Assembly: GCA_016296485.1 (NCBI GenBank)
Contig: JAEDJF010000020.1
Span: forward strand, 1 to 18,697
DNA: 18,697 nucleotides
Direction: 5' to 3'
Origin: Oscillospiraceae bacterium
GTDB lineage: Bacteria > Bacillota > Clostridia > Oscillospirales > Ruminococcaceae
Shown: in pieces, positions 1 through 5,897 of the stretch
Position numbering within the stretch: the stretch's first letter is position 1
Layout: the number at the start of each line of letters is the position of its first letter
Translations under genes and position numbers: made by a program
Notes under the pieces: model-generated
The model's input: the letters and a program-made list of their open reading frames with translations, nothing else
The model's database searches: none
Told to the model about the DNA's origin: nothing

Positions 1-875
1 TCGATGCTCTGGGGAGTGCGGATACCGGCGACGACGTCCTCGCCCTGGGCGTTGATAAGGAACTCGCCGTAGAGCTTGTTTTCGCCGGTGGCGGGGTTGC
101 GGGTGAAGGCAACTCCGGTACCGGAAAGGTTGCCGCTGTTGCCGAAGACCATCATCTGGACGTTGACGGCGGTGCCCCAGGTATAGGGAATGTCGTTCAT
201 GCGGCGGTAGTAGTTGGCGCGAGGGTTATCCCAGGAGCGGAAAACCGCCTTTACTGCGCCGATGAGCTGTTCGTTGGGGTCGGTGGGGAAGCTGCAGCCC
301 TTCTGCTCATAGTAGTAATCCTTGAAGCGCTGGACCATTACTTTGAGGTCCTCGGCGTCGAGCTCGGTGTCCTGGGTTACGCCTTTGGCTTCCTTGAGCT
401 CGTCGATGATTTCCTCGAATCTTGCTTTCGGGACCTCCTCAACAACGTCGGCGTACATCTGAATGAAACGGCGGTAGGAGTCGTAAGCGAAGCGCTCGTT
501 GTTGGTGAGCTTCGCGAAGCCAACGACGACTTCGTCGTTAAGTCCGAGGTTGAGTATGGTGTCCATCATTCCGGGCATAGAGGCTCTTGCGCCGGAACGG
601 ACGGAAACGAGAAGCGGGTTCTCGACGTCGCCGAATTTCTTTCCGCTTATCTCCTCGAGCTTGCGGAGATATTCGTATATCTCGGCTTCAATCTCTTTGT
701 TGATTTGACGGCCGTCCTCATAATACTGGGTGCAGGCTTCGGTGGTGATGGTGAAGCCCTGGGGCACCGGCATTCCGAGGTTGGTCATTTCGGCAAGGTT
801 AGCGCCTTTTCCGCCGAGGAGCTCGCGCATATGCCCGTTGCCCTCGGAGAAAAGATAAACGAATTTTTTGTTCAT
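1..875 (-). CDS. ppdK: Pyruvate, phosphate dikinase, N-terminal part (cut by window start)
   Basis: Cytoplasmic enzyme that interconverts pyruvate + ATP + Pi with PEP + AMP + PPi; in anaerobes it often works in the glycolytic direction. The 291 residues present are the start of the nucleotide-binding (ATP-grasp) domain. They open with MNKKFVYLFSEGN, then LLGGKGANLAEMTNLG and VPQGFTITTEAC, followed by SVRSGARASMPGMMDTILN, all highly conserved in PpdK. The family is about 870-880 residues, so roughly two thirds, including the phosphohistidine and PEP-binding domains, lie outside the window. The ATG at 873-875 has a GGAGGTC ribosome binding site at 881-887. It is transcribed divergently from glmU across a 239-base gap. 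No frameshift is seen. Confidence 0.96.
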   Translation of the reverse strand, partial: MNKKFVYLFSEGNGHMRELLGGKGANLAEMTNLGMPVPQGFTITTEACTQYYEDGRQINKEIEAEIYEYLRKLEEISGKKFGDVENPLLVSVRSGARASMPGMMDTILNLGLNDEVVVGFAKLTNNERFAYDSYRRFIQMYADVVEEVPKARFEEIIDELKEAKGVTQDTELDAEDLKVMVQRFKDYYYEQKGCSFPTDPNEQLIGAVKAVFRSWDNPRANYYRRMNDIPYTWGTAVNVQMMVFGNSGNLSGTGVAFTRNPATGENKLYGEFLINAQGEDVVAGIRTPQSI

Positions 876-950
876 AAATCGACCTCCAAACTTTTTTGAT
901 AAGGCAGAAACGCTTTTAGCGCTACTGCCGGATATTTCCTCACAGTTTAC

Positions 951-956
951 ATTATA
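951..956 (-). promoter_or_regulatory. ppdK: Candidate -10 box for ppdK
   Basis: Read on the minus strand this is a perfect TATAAT, about 75 bases before the ppdK ATG. The sequence 16-18 bases upstream (TAGAAA-like) is a poor -35. A second minus-strand TATAAT lies at 981-986, inside the inverted repeat described next, and also lacks a good -35. The real start could use either box. The weak -35 would suit a promoter helped by an activator, which is inference. Confidence 0.45.
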
Positions 957-971
957 TCAAAACGACTTGAT

Positions 972-994
972 ATTTTCTATATTATATAGAAAAT
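972..994. promoter_or_regulatory. Perfect 10-bp inverted repeat, operator-like
   Basis: Arms ATTTTCTATA (972-981) and TATAGAAAAT (985-994) are exact reverse complements around a 3-base centre TTA. The repeat lies in the divergent ppdK/glmU gap, centred about 30 bp upstream of the proximal ppdK -10 box and overlapping the distal one. It has no GC stem or T-run typical of a terminator, so a dimeric regulator's site is more likely than a transcript hairpin. The regulator is unknown. AT-rich DNA makes chance palindromes more likely, but 10 perfect pairs is long. Confidence 0.45.
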
Positions 995-1046
995 TTCTGC
1001 GAAATTGACGAAAAATAATTATTTACCTCTTTTTTTATGTTTTCGC

Positions 1047-1075
1047 TTGCAAAATCTCCGTAAAATTGGCATAAT
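1047..1075 (+). promoter_or_regulatory. Sigma-A promoter of glmU-prs
   Basis: TTGCAA (1047-1052), a 17-bp spacer and CATAAT (1070-1075). Transcription would start near 1082, about 33 bases before the glmU ATG. No other good promoter is visible before prs, so this one probably serves both genes. Confidence 0.7.
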
Positions 1076-1114
1076 GTATATGTATAAAATGTTCAAAAAA
1101 CGGAGGTGCTCGCT

Positions 1115-2401
1115 ATGGAGAATGTTGCGGCGATAGTATATACTGCCGGCGGCGAACTTATGCACGAAAATTGCCCCAACGCTCTTTGCCCTGTACTGTT
1201 CCGCCCTATGATAGAATGGGTGAACGCCGCTCTTGACGAAGCCGGCGTTTCCGATAGGTGCTACGTCCGCCGAAGCGGCGAGGAGGAAATTGAAAAATAT
1301 ACCGGTTCCGCGCCTGTTTTTTGCTGCGGCGAAGAAAGCGGACACCCGGTTCTTTCCGCGAAGGACTGGGTCCTTGGACGAAAAGATAAAAACTTCATTG
1401 TGCTTTGCGCCGAGGCTCCTTTTGTTGACGCCGCGTCGATAAAAGCGGCCTTCGACCATCACACCGAAACAAACTATGAAATGACTGTTCTTGCCTCCGG
1501 CGGAAGAACGGCCTTTATCAAGGAACTTGAGATAAGCTCGTTCTGGGTAAAGGGCGCTTTTTTGCTGGAGCTTTTTGCGTCCTCCGACCCGGAGGACAAG
1601 GCGGGAGCCCAGTTCGTTTCAAGCGCTCTGAAAATCCTTTCGGACAGACAGACTGTCGCCGGAACCTTCATAAGCGGCAAACAGGAAATCAATATGAGGG
1701 CGAAAAACGCCCTTGAGCTTGTTTCCCTTAACGCCGCGGCGAGAACGGCGGTGTTTAAAAAGCTCTGCGCCGGGGGCGTTAACCTCATCTGCACCGACGG
1801 GGTCGTCGTCGAGCCGACGGTCAAGGTCGGAGCGGGAACGACAATTCTTCCCGGAACGATTCTTCGGGGCAGTACCGAAATCGGTGAAAACTGCGTAATC
1901 GGTCCGAACAGCTATATAGAGGACAGCAAAATCGGAAACGGAGCGGAGGTCAATTCGACCCAGATTCGCTCTGCAACCCTTGAAAACGGCGTAAAAATCG
2001 GACCGTTCAGCCAGGTGAGACCCGGGACGGTAATCCGCGAAAACTGCAAGATAGGCGACTACGTCGAGATAAAAAATTCCGATATAGGCGCGCGCACCGC
2101 AATCGCCCATCTTACATATATCGGCGACTCGGACGTGGGCGAAGGGGTCAATTTCGGCTGCGGCTGCTGCGTAGCCAACTATGACGGTCAGCACAAACAC
2201 CGCACCAAAATCGGAAACCACGCCTTTATCGGCTGTAACACCAATCTTATAGCGCCGGTGGAGGTGGGGGATTTCGGCTACACCGCCGCCGGAAGCACCG
2301 TCACGAAGGACGTACCGGAATATGCCCTGGCGGTGGAGCGCGGAACCCAGAAAAATATTGAAAACTGGGTCAAAAAGCACGACGCAATAAAGATAAAATA
2401 A
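1115..2401 (+). CDS. glmU: GlmU homologue with intact acetyltransferase and degenerate uridylyltransferase domain
   Basis: GlmU normally acetylates glucosamine-1-phosphate (C-terminal left-handed beta-helix) and then makes UDP-GlcNAc (N-terminal Rossmann domain). The C-terminal half, about 227-428, shows hexapeptide repeats and the conserved acetyltransferase signature: VRPGT (301-305), VEIKNS (317-322), AHLTYIGD (331-338, with the catalytic-type His332) and ANYDG (354-358). The N-terminal half (1-226) keeps the general layout but not the active site. The usual AAGKGTRM loop reads TAGGELMH (10-17), LPK reads CPN (20-22), and the metal-binding GD-PL segment reads CAEAPF (98-103). I predict no pyrophosphorylase activity. 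Length 428 is slightly below the usual about 455. ATG 1115 is chosen over GTG 1106 because GGAGG (1102-1106) overlaps the GTG and sits 8 bases before the ATG. Followed by prs, a common Firmicutes arrangement, which supports orthology. Confidence 0.85.
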   Translation: MENVAAIVYTAGGELMHENCPNALCPVLFRPMIEWVNAALDEAGVSDRCYVRRSGEEEIEKYTGSAPVFCCGEESGHPVLSAKDWVLGRKDKNFIVLCAEAPFVDAASIKAAFDHHTETNYEMTVLASGGRTAFIKELEISSFWVKGAFLLELFASSDPEDKAGAQFVSSALKILSDRQTVAGTFISGKQEINMRAKNALELVSLNAAARTAVFKKLCAGGVNLICTDGVVVEPTVKVGAGTTILPGTILRGSTEIGENCVIGPNSYIEDSKIGNGAEVNSTQIRSATLENGVKIGPFSQVRPGTVIRENCKIGDYVEIKNSDIGARTAIAHLTYIGDSDVGEGVNFGCGCCVANYDGQHKHRTKIGNHAFIGCNTNLIAPVEVGDFGYTAAGSTVTKDVPEYALAVERGTQKNIENWVKKHDAIKIK

Positions 2402-2413
2402 TTCGTACCATAT

Positions 2414-2428
2414 CCCCGGAAAGCGGGG
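2414..2428 (+). other. Short hairpin between glmU and prs
   Basis: CCCCG (2414-2418) and CGGGG (2424-2428) pair around GAAAG; ATAT flanks could extend it after a bulge. No T-run follows, so it is not a typical intrinsic terminator. It could protect or separate the glmU and prs messages, or mean nothing. Confidence 0.35.
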
Positions 2429-2478
2429 AATGATATATAAAAACAAGTCAAAAAATAAAGTTTTTAGGAGCGAAGAAA

Positions 2479-3444
2479 ATGAACATTCACGGAAAGGACA
2501 TCAAAATCTTTACCGGTACCGCGTACCCCAAGGCAGCGGAAGACATTGCCAAAAACCTCGGTCTCCCCGTGGGAAAATGCACCGTCGGACACTTTGCTGA
2601 CGGCGAGGTGAGCGTATCCCTTGAGGAATCCGTCCGCGGTTCCGACGTATTCATTGTGCAGTCCACCTGTAATCCCGTAAACGATAACCTCATGGAGCTC
2701 ATCATTATGATAGATGCGTTCCGCCGCGCTTCCGCCGGAAGAATAACTGCCGTTATCCCTTATTTCGGCTACGCGCGCCAGGACAGAAAAGCCAAGGCAA
2801 GAGACCCGATCTCCGCGAAGGTCGTAGCAAATATGCTCACCGCCGCCGGAGCGGACAGAGTTCTCACCATGGATCTCCATGCGGCACAGATCCAGGGCTT
2901 CTTTGATATTCCCGTTGATCACCTTATGGGCGCTCCTATACTTACTCCTTATTTCCAGCCCCTCGTACATCACCACGAGGACGAGTACGTTGCGGTTTCG
3001 CCCGACCACGGTTCCGTGAACCGCGTCCGCAAATTCGCCGAGAAGCTCGATATTCCGTTGGCGATAATCGACAAACGCCGCCCGAAGGCAAACGTCTCCG
3101 AAGTAATGAACATCATCGGCGACGTCCGCGGCAAAAAGTGCATCATCATGGACGATATGGTTGACACCGCCGGCACTCTCTGCGGCGCGGCAAAAGCACT
3201 TATCGAAGTGGGCGGAGCCCTTTCCGTAACCGCCTGCGCGACCCACGGTCCTCTTTCCGGACCCGCCATGCAGCGCATTAACGACAGCGTGCTCGACGAG
3301 CTCGTCCTCCTCGACACTATTCCGATAAGCGACGAAAAGAGAGCTCTCTGCGACAAGATAACCGTTCTTCCCGTGGCTCCGGTCTTTGCCGAGGCTATCG
3401 AGAGAATTTACGGCGACCGCCCCGTAAGCCCCCTCTTCATCTGA
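2479..3444 (+). CDS. prs: Ribose-phosphate pyrophosphokinase (PRPP synthase)
   Basis: Makes PRPP from ribose-5-phosphate and ATP, feeding purine, pyrimidine, histidine, tryptophan and NAD synthesis in the cytoplasm. The 321 residues match the class I family length of about 315. Visible motifs are FADGE (39-43), RQDRKAKARDPISAK (100-114), the metal-binding DLHAAQIQGFF (132-142) and the PRPP-binding loop DDMVDTAGT (225-233). ATG 2479 has AGGAG at 2466-2470, 8 bases away. It follows the GlmU homologue after 77 bases with no convincing promoter, so co-transcription is likely, and ends at a strong terminator. Confidence 0.97.
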   Translation: MNIHGKDIKIFTGTAYPKAAEDIAKNLGLPVGKCTVGHFADGEVSVSLEESVRGSDVFIVQSTCNPVNDNLMELIIMIDAFRRASAGRITAVIPYFGYARQDRKAKARDPISAKVVANMLTAAGADRVLTMDLHAAQIQGFFDIPVDHLMGAPILTPYFQPLVHHHEDEYVAVSPDHGSVNRVRKFAEKLDIPLAIIDKRRPKANVSEVMNIIGDVRGKKCIIMDDMVDTAGTLCGAAKALIEVGGALSVTACATHGPLSGPAMQRINDSVLDELVLLDTIPISDEKRALCDKITVLPVAPVFAEAIERIYGDRPVSPLFI

Positions 3445-3459
3445 TTTGATAAACCCTGA

Positions 3460-3487
3460 CAGCGCCGCTTTGCGGCGCTGTTTTTTT
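3460..3487 (+). terminator. Rho-independent terminator after prs
   Basis: CAGCGCCGC (3460-3468) pairs perfectly with GCGGCGCTG (3472-3480) around TTT, followed by seven T. It ends the glmU-prs unit. Confidence 0.93.
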
Positions 3488-3518
3488 GTCCTTTCGGCGG
3501 AAAGAAAGGGGATTTTAT

Positions 3519-3548
3519 TACCTCTTGGAACCTAAATTATACCTCTTG
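3519..3548 (+). promoter_or_regulatory. Direct repeat, putative LytTR operator
   Basis: TACCTCTTG occurs exactly at 3519-3527 and again at 3540-3548: two 9-base copies with 12 bases between them, a 21-bp period or two helical turns. LytTR-family regulators are known to bind roughly 9-bp direct repeats with 12-13 bp spacing. The pair ends 11 bases before the -35 box, an activator position, and the next gene encodes a LytTR protein. Autoregulation is inferred from this geometry. Confidence 0.65.
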
Positions 3549-3559
3549 AGCAAAACCGC

Positions 3560-3588
3560 TTTACAAACGAGGGAAGAAAATCTATAAT
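3560..3588 (+). promoter_or_regulatory. Sigma-A promoter of the LytTR/LiaF-like operon
   Basis: TTTACA (3560-3565), a 17-bp spacer and TATAAT (3583-3588). Transcription would start near 3595, only about 23 bases before the ATG, leaving just the GAGGAGG site (3601-3607) in the leader. Confidence 0.82.
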
Positions 3589-3617
3589 TTGAACCGTTGA
3601 GAGGAGGCGTGCGGAAG

Positions 3618-4076
3618 ATGAAGCTTCGGATAGAAATTGACCCGGATTCCCAGGAGGAAATCCTTCTTCGGGCTCCGGCGGTTACCGACGAAGTCCGCCG
3701 GCTCCAAACGGTAATTGCGGAAGCCCTTTCCCGAAAGCTCGAGCTTGCGCTCCAGCTTGGGGAGCGGGAATGTTATATTCCCTGTGACGAGATACTTTTC
3801 TTTGAAACGACGGAGCGAAGGGTCAGCGCCCACACTGCGGAGCATATGTATTTTTCGCCGCTGAAGCTCTGCGAGCTCGAAGAGTTGCTCCCGAGGACCT
3901 TCGTAAGAGCGTCGAAATCCTGTCTTGTCAACACGGCGCACATCGTCGCAATAAACCATTCTCTCACCGGCGCGAGCGAAATTTTGTTCAAAGAAACGGG
4001 CAAAAAGATTTACGCTTCCCGGATGTATTACAAAATTGTCCACGATACAATTGAAGAAACGAGGCTTAGAAAATGA
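3618..4076 (+). CDS. LytTR-type DNA-binding transcriptional regulator without receiver domain
   Basis: A 152-residue protein. Residues about 48-150 form a LytTR domain: ECYIPCDEILFFET (51-64), then the hallmark TFVRASKSCLVNTAHIVAI (94-112), and a C-terminal SRMYYKIVHD. Residues 1-45 are a short lead with no receiver (CheY-like) domain, so it is not a classical two-component response regulator. This architecture is that of stand-alone LytTR regulators paired with a membrane protein that restrains them, as in the streptococcal HdrRM/BrsRM systems. The ATG at 3618 has GAGGAGG at 3601-3607; upstream in-frame alternatives overlap that site. It overlaps the next gene by 4 bases (ATGA), implying translational coupling. 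The direct repeats at 3519-3548 suggest it controls its own promoter. Confidence 0.88.
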   Translation: MKLRIEIDPDSQEEILLRAPAVTDEVRRLQTVIAEALSRKLELALQLGERECYIPCDEILFFETTERRVSAHTAEHMYFSPLKLCELEELLPRTFVRASKSCLVNTAHIVAINHSLTGASEILFKETGKKIYASRMYYKIVHDTIEETRLRK

Positions 4077-4795
4077 ACAAAAACAATAACATCTCTTTTG
4101 AATTTAACGTCGGAAAGAGCGGCTGGGTCTGGGGAATCGTGCTCGTGCTCACCGCCGTGCTCATCGTGCTCGAAGGGCTCGGAATGGGCTTTAGCGCCTA
4201 CGGCGTATCCCTTTGGAAAGTGGCTCTCGGTGTGCTGCTTCTTGCGTGGCTGATTAAAGAACTTATCCGCCTTCGCATTGCGGGAATATTCTTCCCGGCT
4301 GCGTTCATCTTTATGCTTTTTGAGAAAAATATTGCGTCGCTTCTCGGAAGAGAGGACCCCAACATCATTTCCAACTGGTACGTTCTTCTTGCGGCGCTTC
4401 TCCTTACTGTCGGCTTCGGCGCAATTTTCCACACCGGCAGAAAAGAAAAATACGACTGCTTTTCAAGCGTAAACTGCAATAAAAACAGTTTCAGCGGGAA
4501 CGCCGTAACCTATATCGACGCCGCAGAGCTCGGAACGACGAGCATTGAGAATGACTTCGGAAAAACAACCGTATATATTGAAAACAAGGAAGCCTATCTC
4601 GGAAACGGAACAATAAGGGTTGACAACTCCTTCGGCGAAATTGAGCTTCATGTTCCCGCCGACTGGTACGTTGCGGCGGATATTGACAGCAGCTTCGGTT
4701 CCGTTTTTATCCGGCAAAATCAGAATCCCGAAAACCCCAGAATAAATATCGTCGGCGACAACGATTTCGGTTCCATTAAAATCGTGAACAGCTGA
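4073..4795 (+). CDS. LiaF-like membrane protein, probable partner of the LytTR regulator
   Basis: A 240-residue protein. Four hydrophobic segments lie at about 18-40, 44-64, 69-86 and 101-119, followed by a soluble domain at 125-240. That domain repeats an [ND]-[DS]-FG motif at about 160-163 (NDFG), 185-188 (NSFG), 206-209 (SSFG) and 230-233 (NDFG). Each is followed by a short beta-strand, as in the beta-solenoid C-terminal domain of LiaF/VraT-type cell-envelope stress proteins. In Bacillus, LiaF inhibits the LiaRS system. Here no histidine kinase is present, and the gene overlaps that of a LytTR regulator. I infer that this protein holds or signals to that regulator in response to envelope state. 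Other envelope-stress or membrane roles are possible. Two terminators follow. Confidence 0.8.
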   Translation: MNKNNNISFEFNVGKSGWVWGIVLVLTAVLIVLEGLGMGFSAYGVSLWKVALGVLLLAWLIKELIRLRIAGIFFPAAFIFMLFEKNIASLLGREDPNIISNWYVLLAALLLTVGFGAIFHTGRKEKYDCFSSVNCNKNSFSGNAVTYIDAAELGTTSIENDFGKTTVYIENKEAYLGNGTIRVDNSFGEIELHVPADWYVAADIDSSFGSVFIRQNQNPENPRINIVGDNDFGSIKIVNS

Positions 4796-4801
4796 ATTAC
4801 G

Positions 4802-4832
4802 AAAAAGAGCGCCCCAAAGGGGCGCTCTTTTT
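4802..4832. terminator. Strong bidirectional-type terminator
   Basis: GAGCGCCCC (4807-4815) pairs perfectly with GGGGCGCTC (4819-4827) around AAA. It is flanked by five A on the left and five T on the right, so it can end transcription from either side. It lies between the convergent LiaF-like and YigZ-like genes. Confidence 0.93.
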
Positions 4833-4838
4833 ACGGTT

Positions 4839-4864
4839 AAAAAGGGGCGGACAGAGTCCGCCCC
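4839..4864 (-). terminator. Terminator of the yigZ-like gene
   Basis: GGGGCGGAC (4844-4852) pairs perfectly with GTCCGCCCC (4856-4864) around AGA. On the minus strand it is followed by five T (4839-4843). It sits 12 bases past the stop codon of the minus-strand gene. Confidence 0.85.
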
Positions 4865-4876
4865 CGCTTTTATTTT

Positions 4877-5497
4877 TCACATTTCGTTCCAGCCTTCGGC
4901 GAGCTTTTCCGTTACGGCGCTTCCGGAGGAGAGTTCGACGACGTCCCGCTCGAAAGCCGAAACCTCCTCCAGCCGAAGGCGGACGGAGGTTTTGACGTCG
5001 GCGCCGAAGTCGGTGCTCAAAACGAGCACGCCGTGCTCATTGAGGTAGTGCTCGAGCTTTCCGTAAAGGCCGTAGTTCGTCGTAACGGAAAGGTCGGCGC
5101 TCTCCGCCATAATTTTAATATCGGCGGCGGCGACGGCGATTTTTGCTCCCTCGGTGTACGCCCTTACAAGACCGCCCACCCCGAGGAGCGTTCCGCCGAA
5201 ATACCGCGTCACAACACAGCAAACGTCAACGAGCCCGTTGCCGTTAAGGACGTTAAGGACGGGGACGCCGCCCGTCCCCTGGGGTTCGCCGTCGTCGGAG
5301 GCGCGCTTTATCTGATTTTCCCGAAGGGAGTAGGCGTAGACGTTATGGGTGGCGTCCCGATATTTCGCGCGCATTTCGTTTATGAATGCGATTGCCTCCT
5401 CCTCGGTGGAAACCGGGGCGATGTGCCCTATGAAGCGGGACTTTTTTTCAACGAATTCGTCCGAAGCGAATTCACGGACGGTTTTATATTCAGCCAA
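4877..5497 (-). CDS. yigZ: YigZ/YvyE (IMPACT, UPF0029) family protein
   Basis: A 206-residue cytoplasmic protein. The N-terminal UPF0029 domain shows KKSRFIGH (18-25), ATHNVYAYS, RASDDGEPQGTGG and VVTRYFGGTLLGVGGLVRAY. The C-terminal part (about 135-206) fits the DUF1949 ferredoxin-like domain. The family is distantly related to eukaryotic IMPACT, and its bacterial role is still poorly defined. The start is a TTG at 5495-5497, because a near-perfect AAAGGAGG (5504-5511) lies 6-7 bases upstream and the family begins at this point; no ATG fits. It lies downstream of rpmE, whose terminator separates the two, and no clear promoter of its own is visible, so it may depend on read-through. Confidence 0.92.
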   Translation of the reverse strand: MAEYKTVREFASDEFVEKKSRFIGHIAPVSTEEEAIAFINEMRAKYRDATHNVYAYSLRENQIKRASDDGEPQGTGGVPVLNVLNGNGLVDVCCVVTRYFGGTLLGVGGLVRAYTEGAKIAVAAADIKIMAESADLSVTTNYGLYGKLEHYLNEHGVLVLSTDFGADVKTSVRLRLEEVSAFERDVVELSSGSAVTEKLAEGWNEM

Positions 5498-5525
5498 CAG
5501 AGCGCCTCCTTTCTGAAACGGATAG

Positions 5526-5550
5526 AAAAAAAGCCCGGAAAACCGGGCTT
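5526..5550 (-). terminator. Terminator after rpmE
   Basis: AAGCCCGG (5531-5538) pairs with CCGGGCTT (5543-5550) around AAAA. On the minus strand the stem is followed by a run of T (5526-5532). It lies between rpmE and the YigZ-family gene. Confidence 0.88.
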
Positions 5551-5560
5551 AATTTTTTGA

Positions 5561-5761
5561 TTATTCCATGCCGAAACGTTTTTTGAATCTATCAACACGG
5601 CCGCCGGTATCAACGAGTTTCTGACGACCAGTGTAGAAAGGATGGCATTTGGAGCAAATCTCTACGTGGATGTCTTCTTTAGTGGAACCGGTCTCCCAAA
5701 CAGCACCGCAAGCGCAGGTGATGGTAGTGGGTTTGTAGTTAGGATGAATTCCTTCTTTCAT
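5561..5761 (-). CDS. rpmE: 50S ribosomal protein bL31, zinc-binding type
   Basis: A 66-residue ribosomal protein of the large subunit. It shows MKEGIHPNY, TCACG (15-19) and ICSKCHPFYTG (35-45), ending RVDRFKKRF. Cysteines 16, 18, 36 and 39 mark the zinc-containing (C+) form, which is typically used under zinc-sufficient conditions. ATG 5759-5761 has a GAGGTGA-type ribosome binding site at 5767-5773. It is a single-gene unit with its own promoter and terminator. Confidence 0.97.
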   Translation of the reverse strand: MKEGIHPNYKPTTITCACGAVWETGSTKEDIHVEICSKCHPFYTGRQKLVDTGGRVDRFKKRFGME

Positions 5762-5822
5762 CTATGTCACCTCTTTCTTTCAGAGCTTTCCGCTACAAGT
5801 TCTTTTTTACATCAATAATGGT

Positions 5823-5851
5823 ATGATAACACAAACAAATACGGATTGCAA
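5823..5851 (-). promoter_or_regulatory. rpmE: Sigma-A promoter of rpmE
   Basis: On the minus strand: TTGCAA (5851-5846), a 17-bp spacer and TATCAT (5828-5823). The start would be near 5816, about 55 bases before the ATG. The stretch between this promoter and the phosphohexomutase stop at 5898 holds only an imperfect AT-rich hairpin (about 5867-5893), not a convincing terminator. Confidence 0.65.
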
Positions 5852-5897
5852 TAGATTTTTTTCGGAAAATTTTGCTTCGGGCAAATTTTTTCTTAAA

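Noticed and set aside
1023..1031. TTACCTCTT, a single copy resembling half of the LytTR repeat, upstream of glmU
   Set aside because: Only one copy, running into a T-tract, with no second copy 21 bp away, so chance is the better explanation.
1619..2446. A 275-codon minus-strand frame opposite the GlmU homologue
   Set aside because: The plus-strand acetyltransferase motifs are unmistakable, and the antisense frame has none.
3597..3617. Longer N-terminus for the LytTR regulator (seven extra residues)
   Set aside because: The upstream start codons overlap the GAGGAGG ribosome binding site at 3601-3607, so ATG 3618 is the better start.
5867..5893. AT-rich hairpin with a TTCG-like loop after the phosphohexomutase
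   Set aside because: The stem has a T-T mismatch and few GC pairs, and no T-run follows on the minus strand, so I do not call it a terminator.
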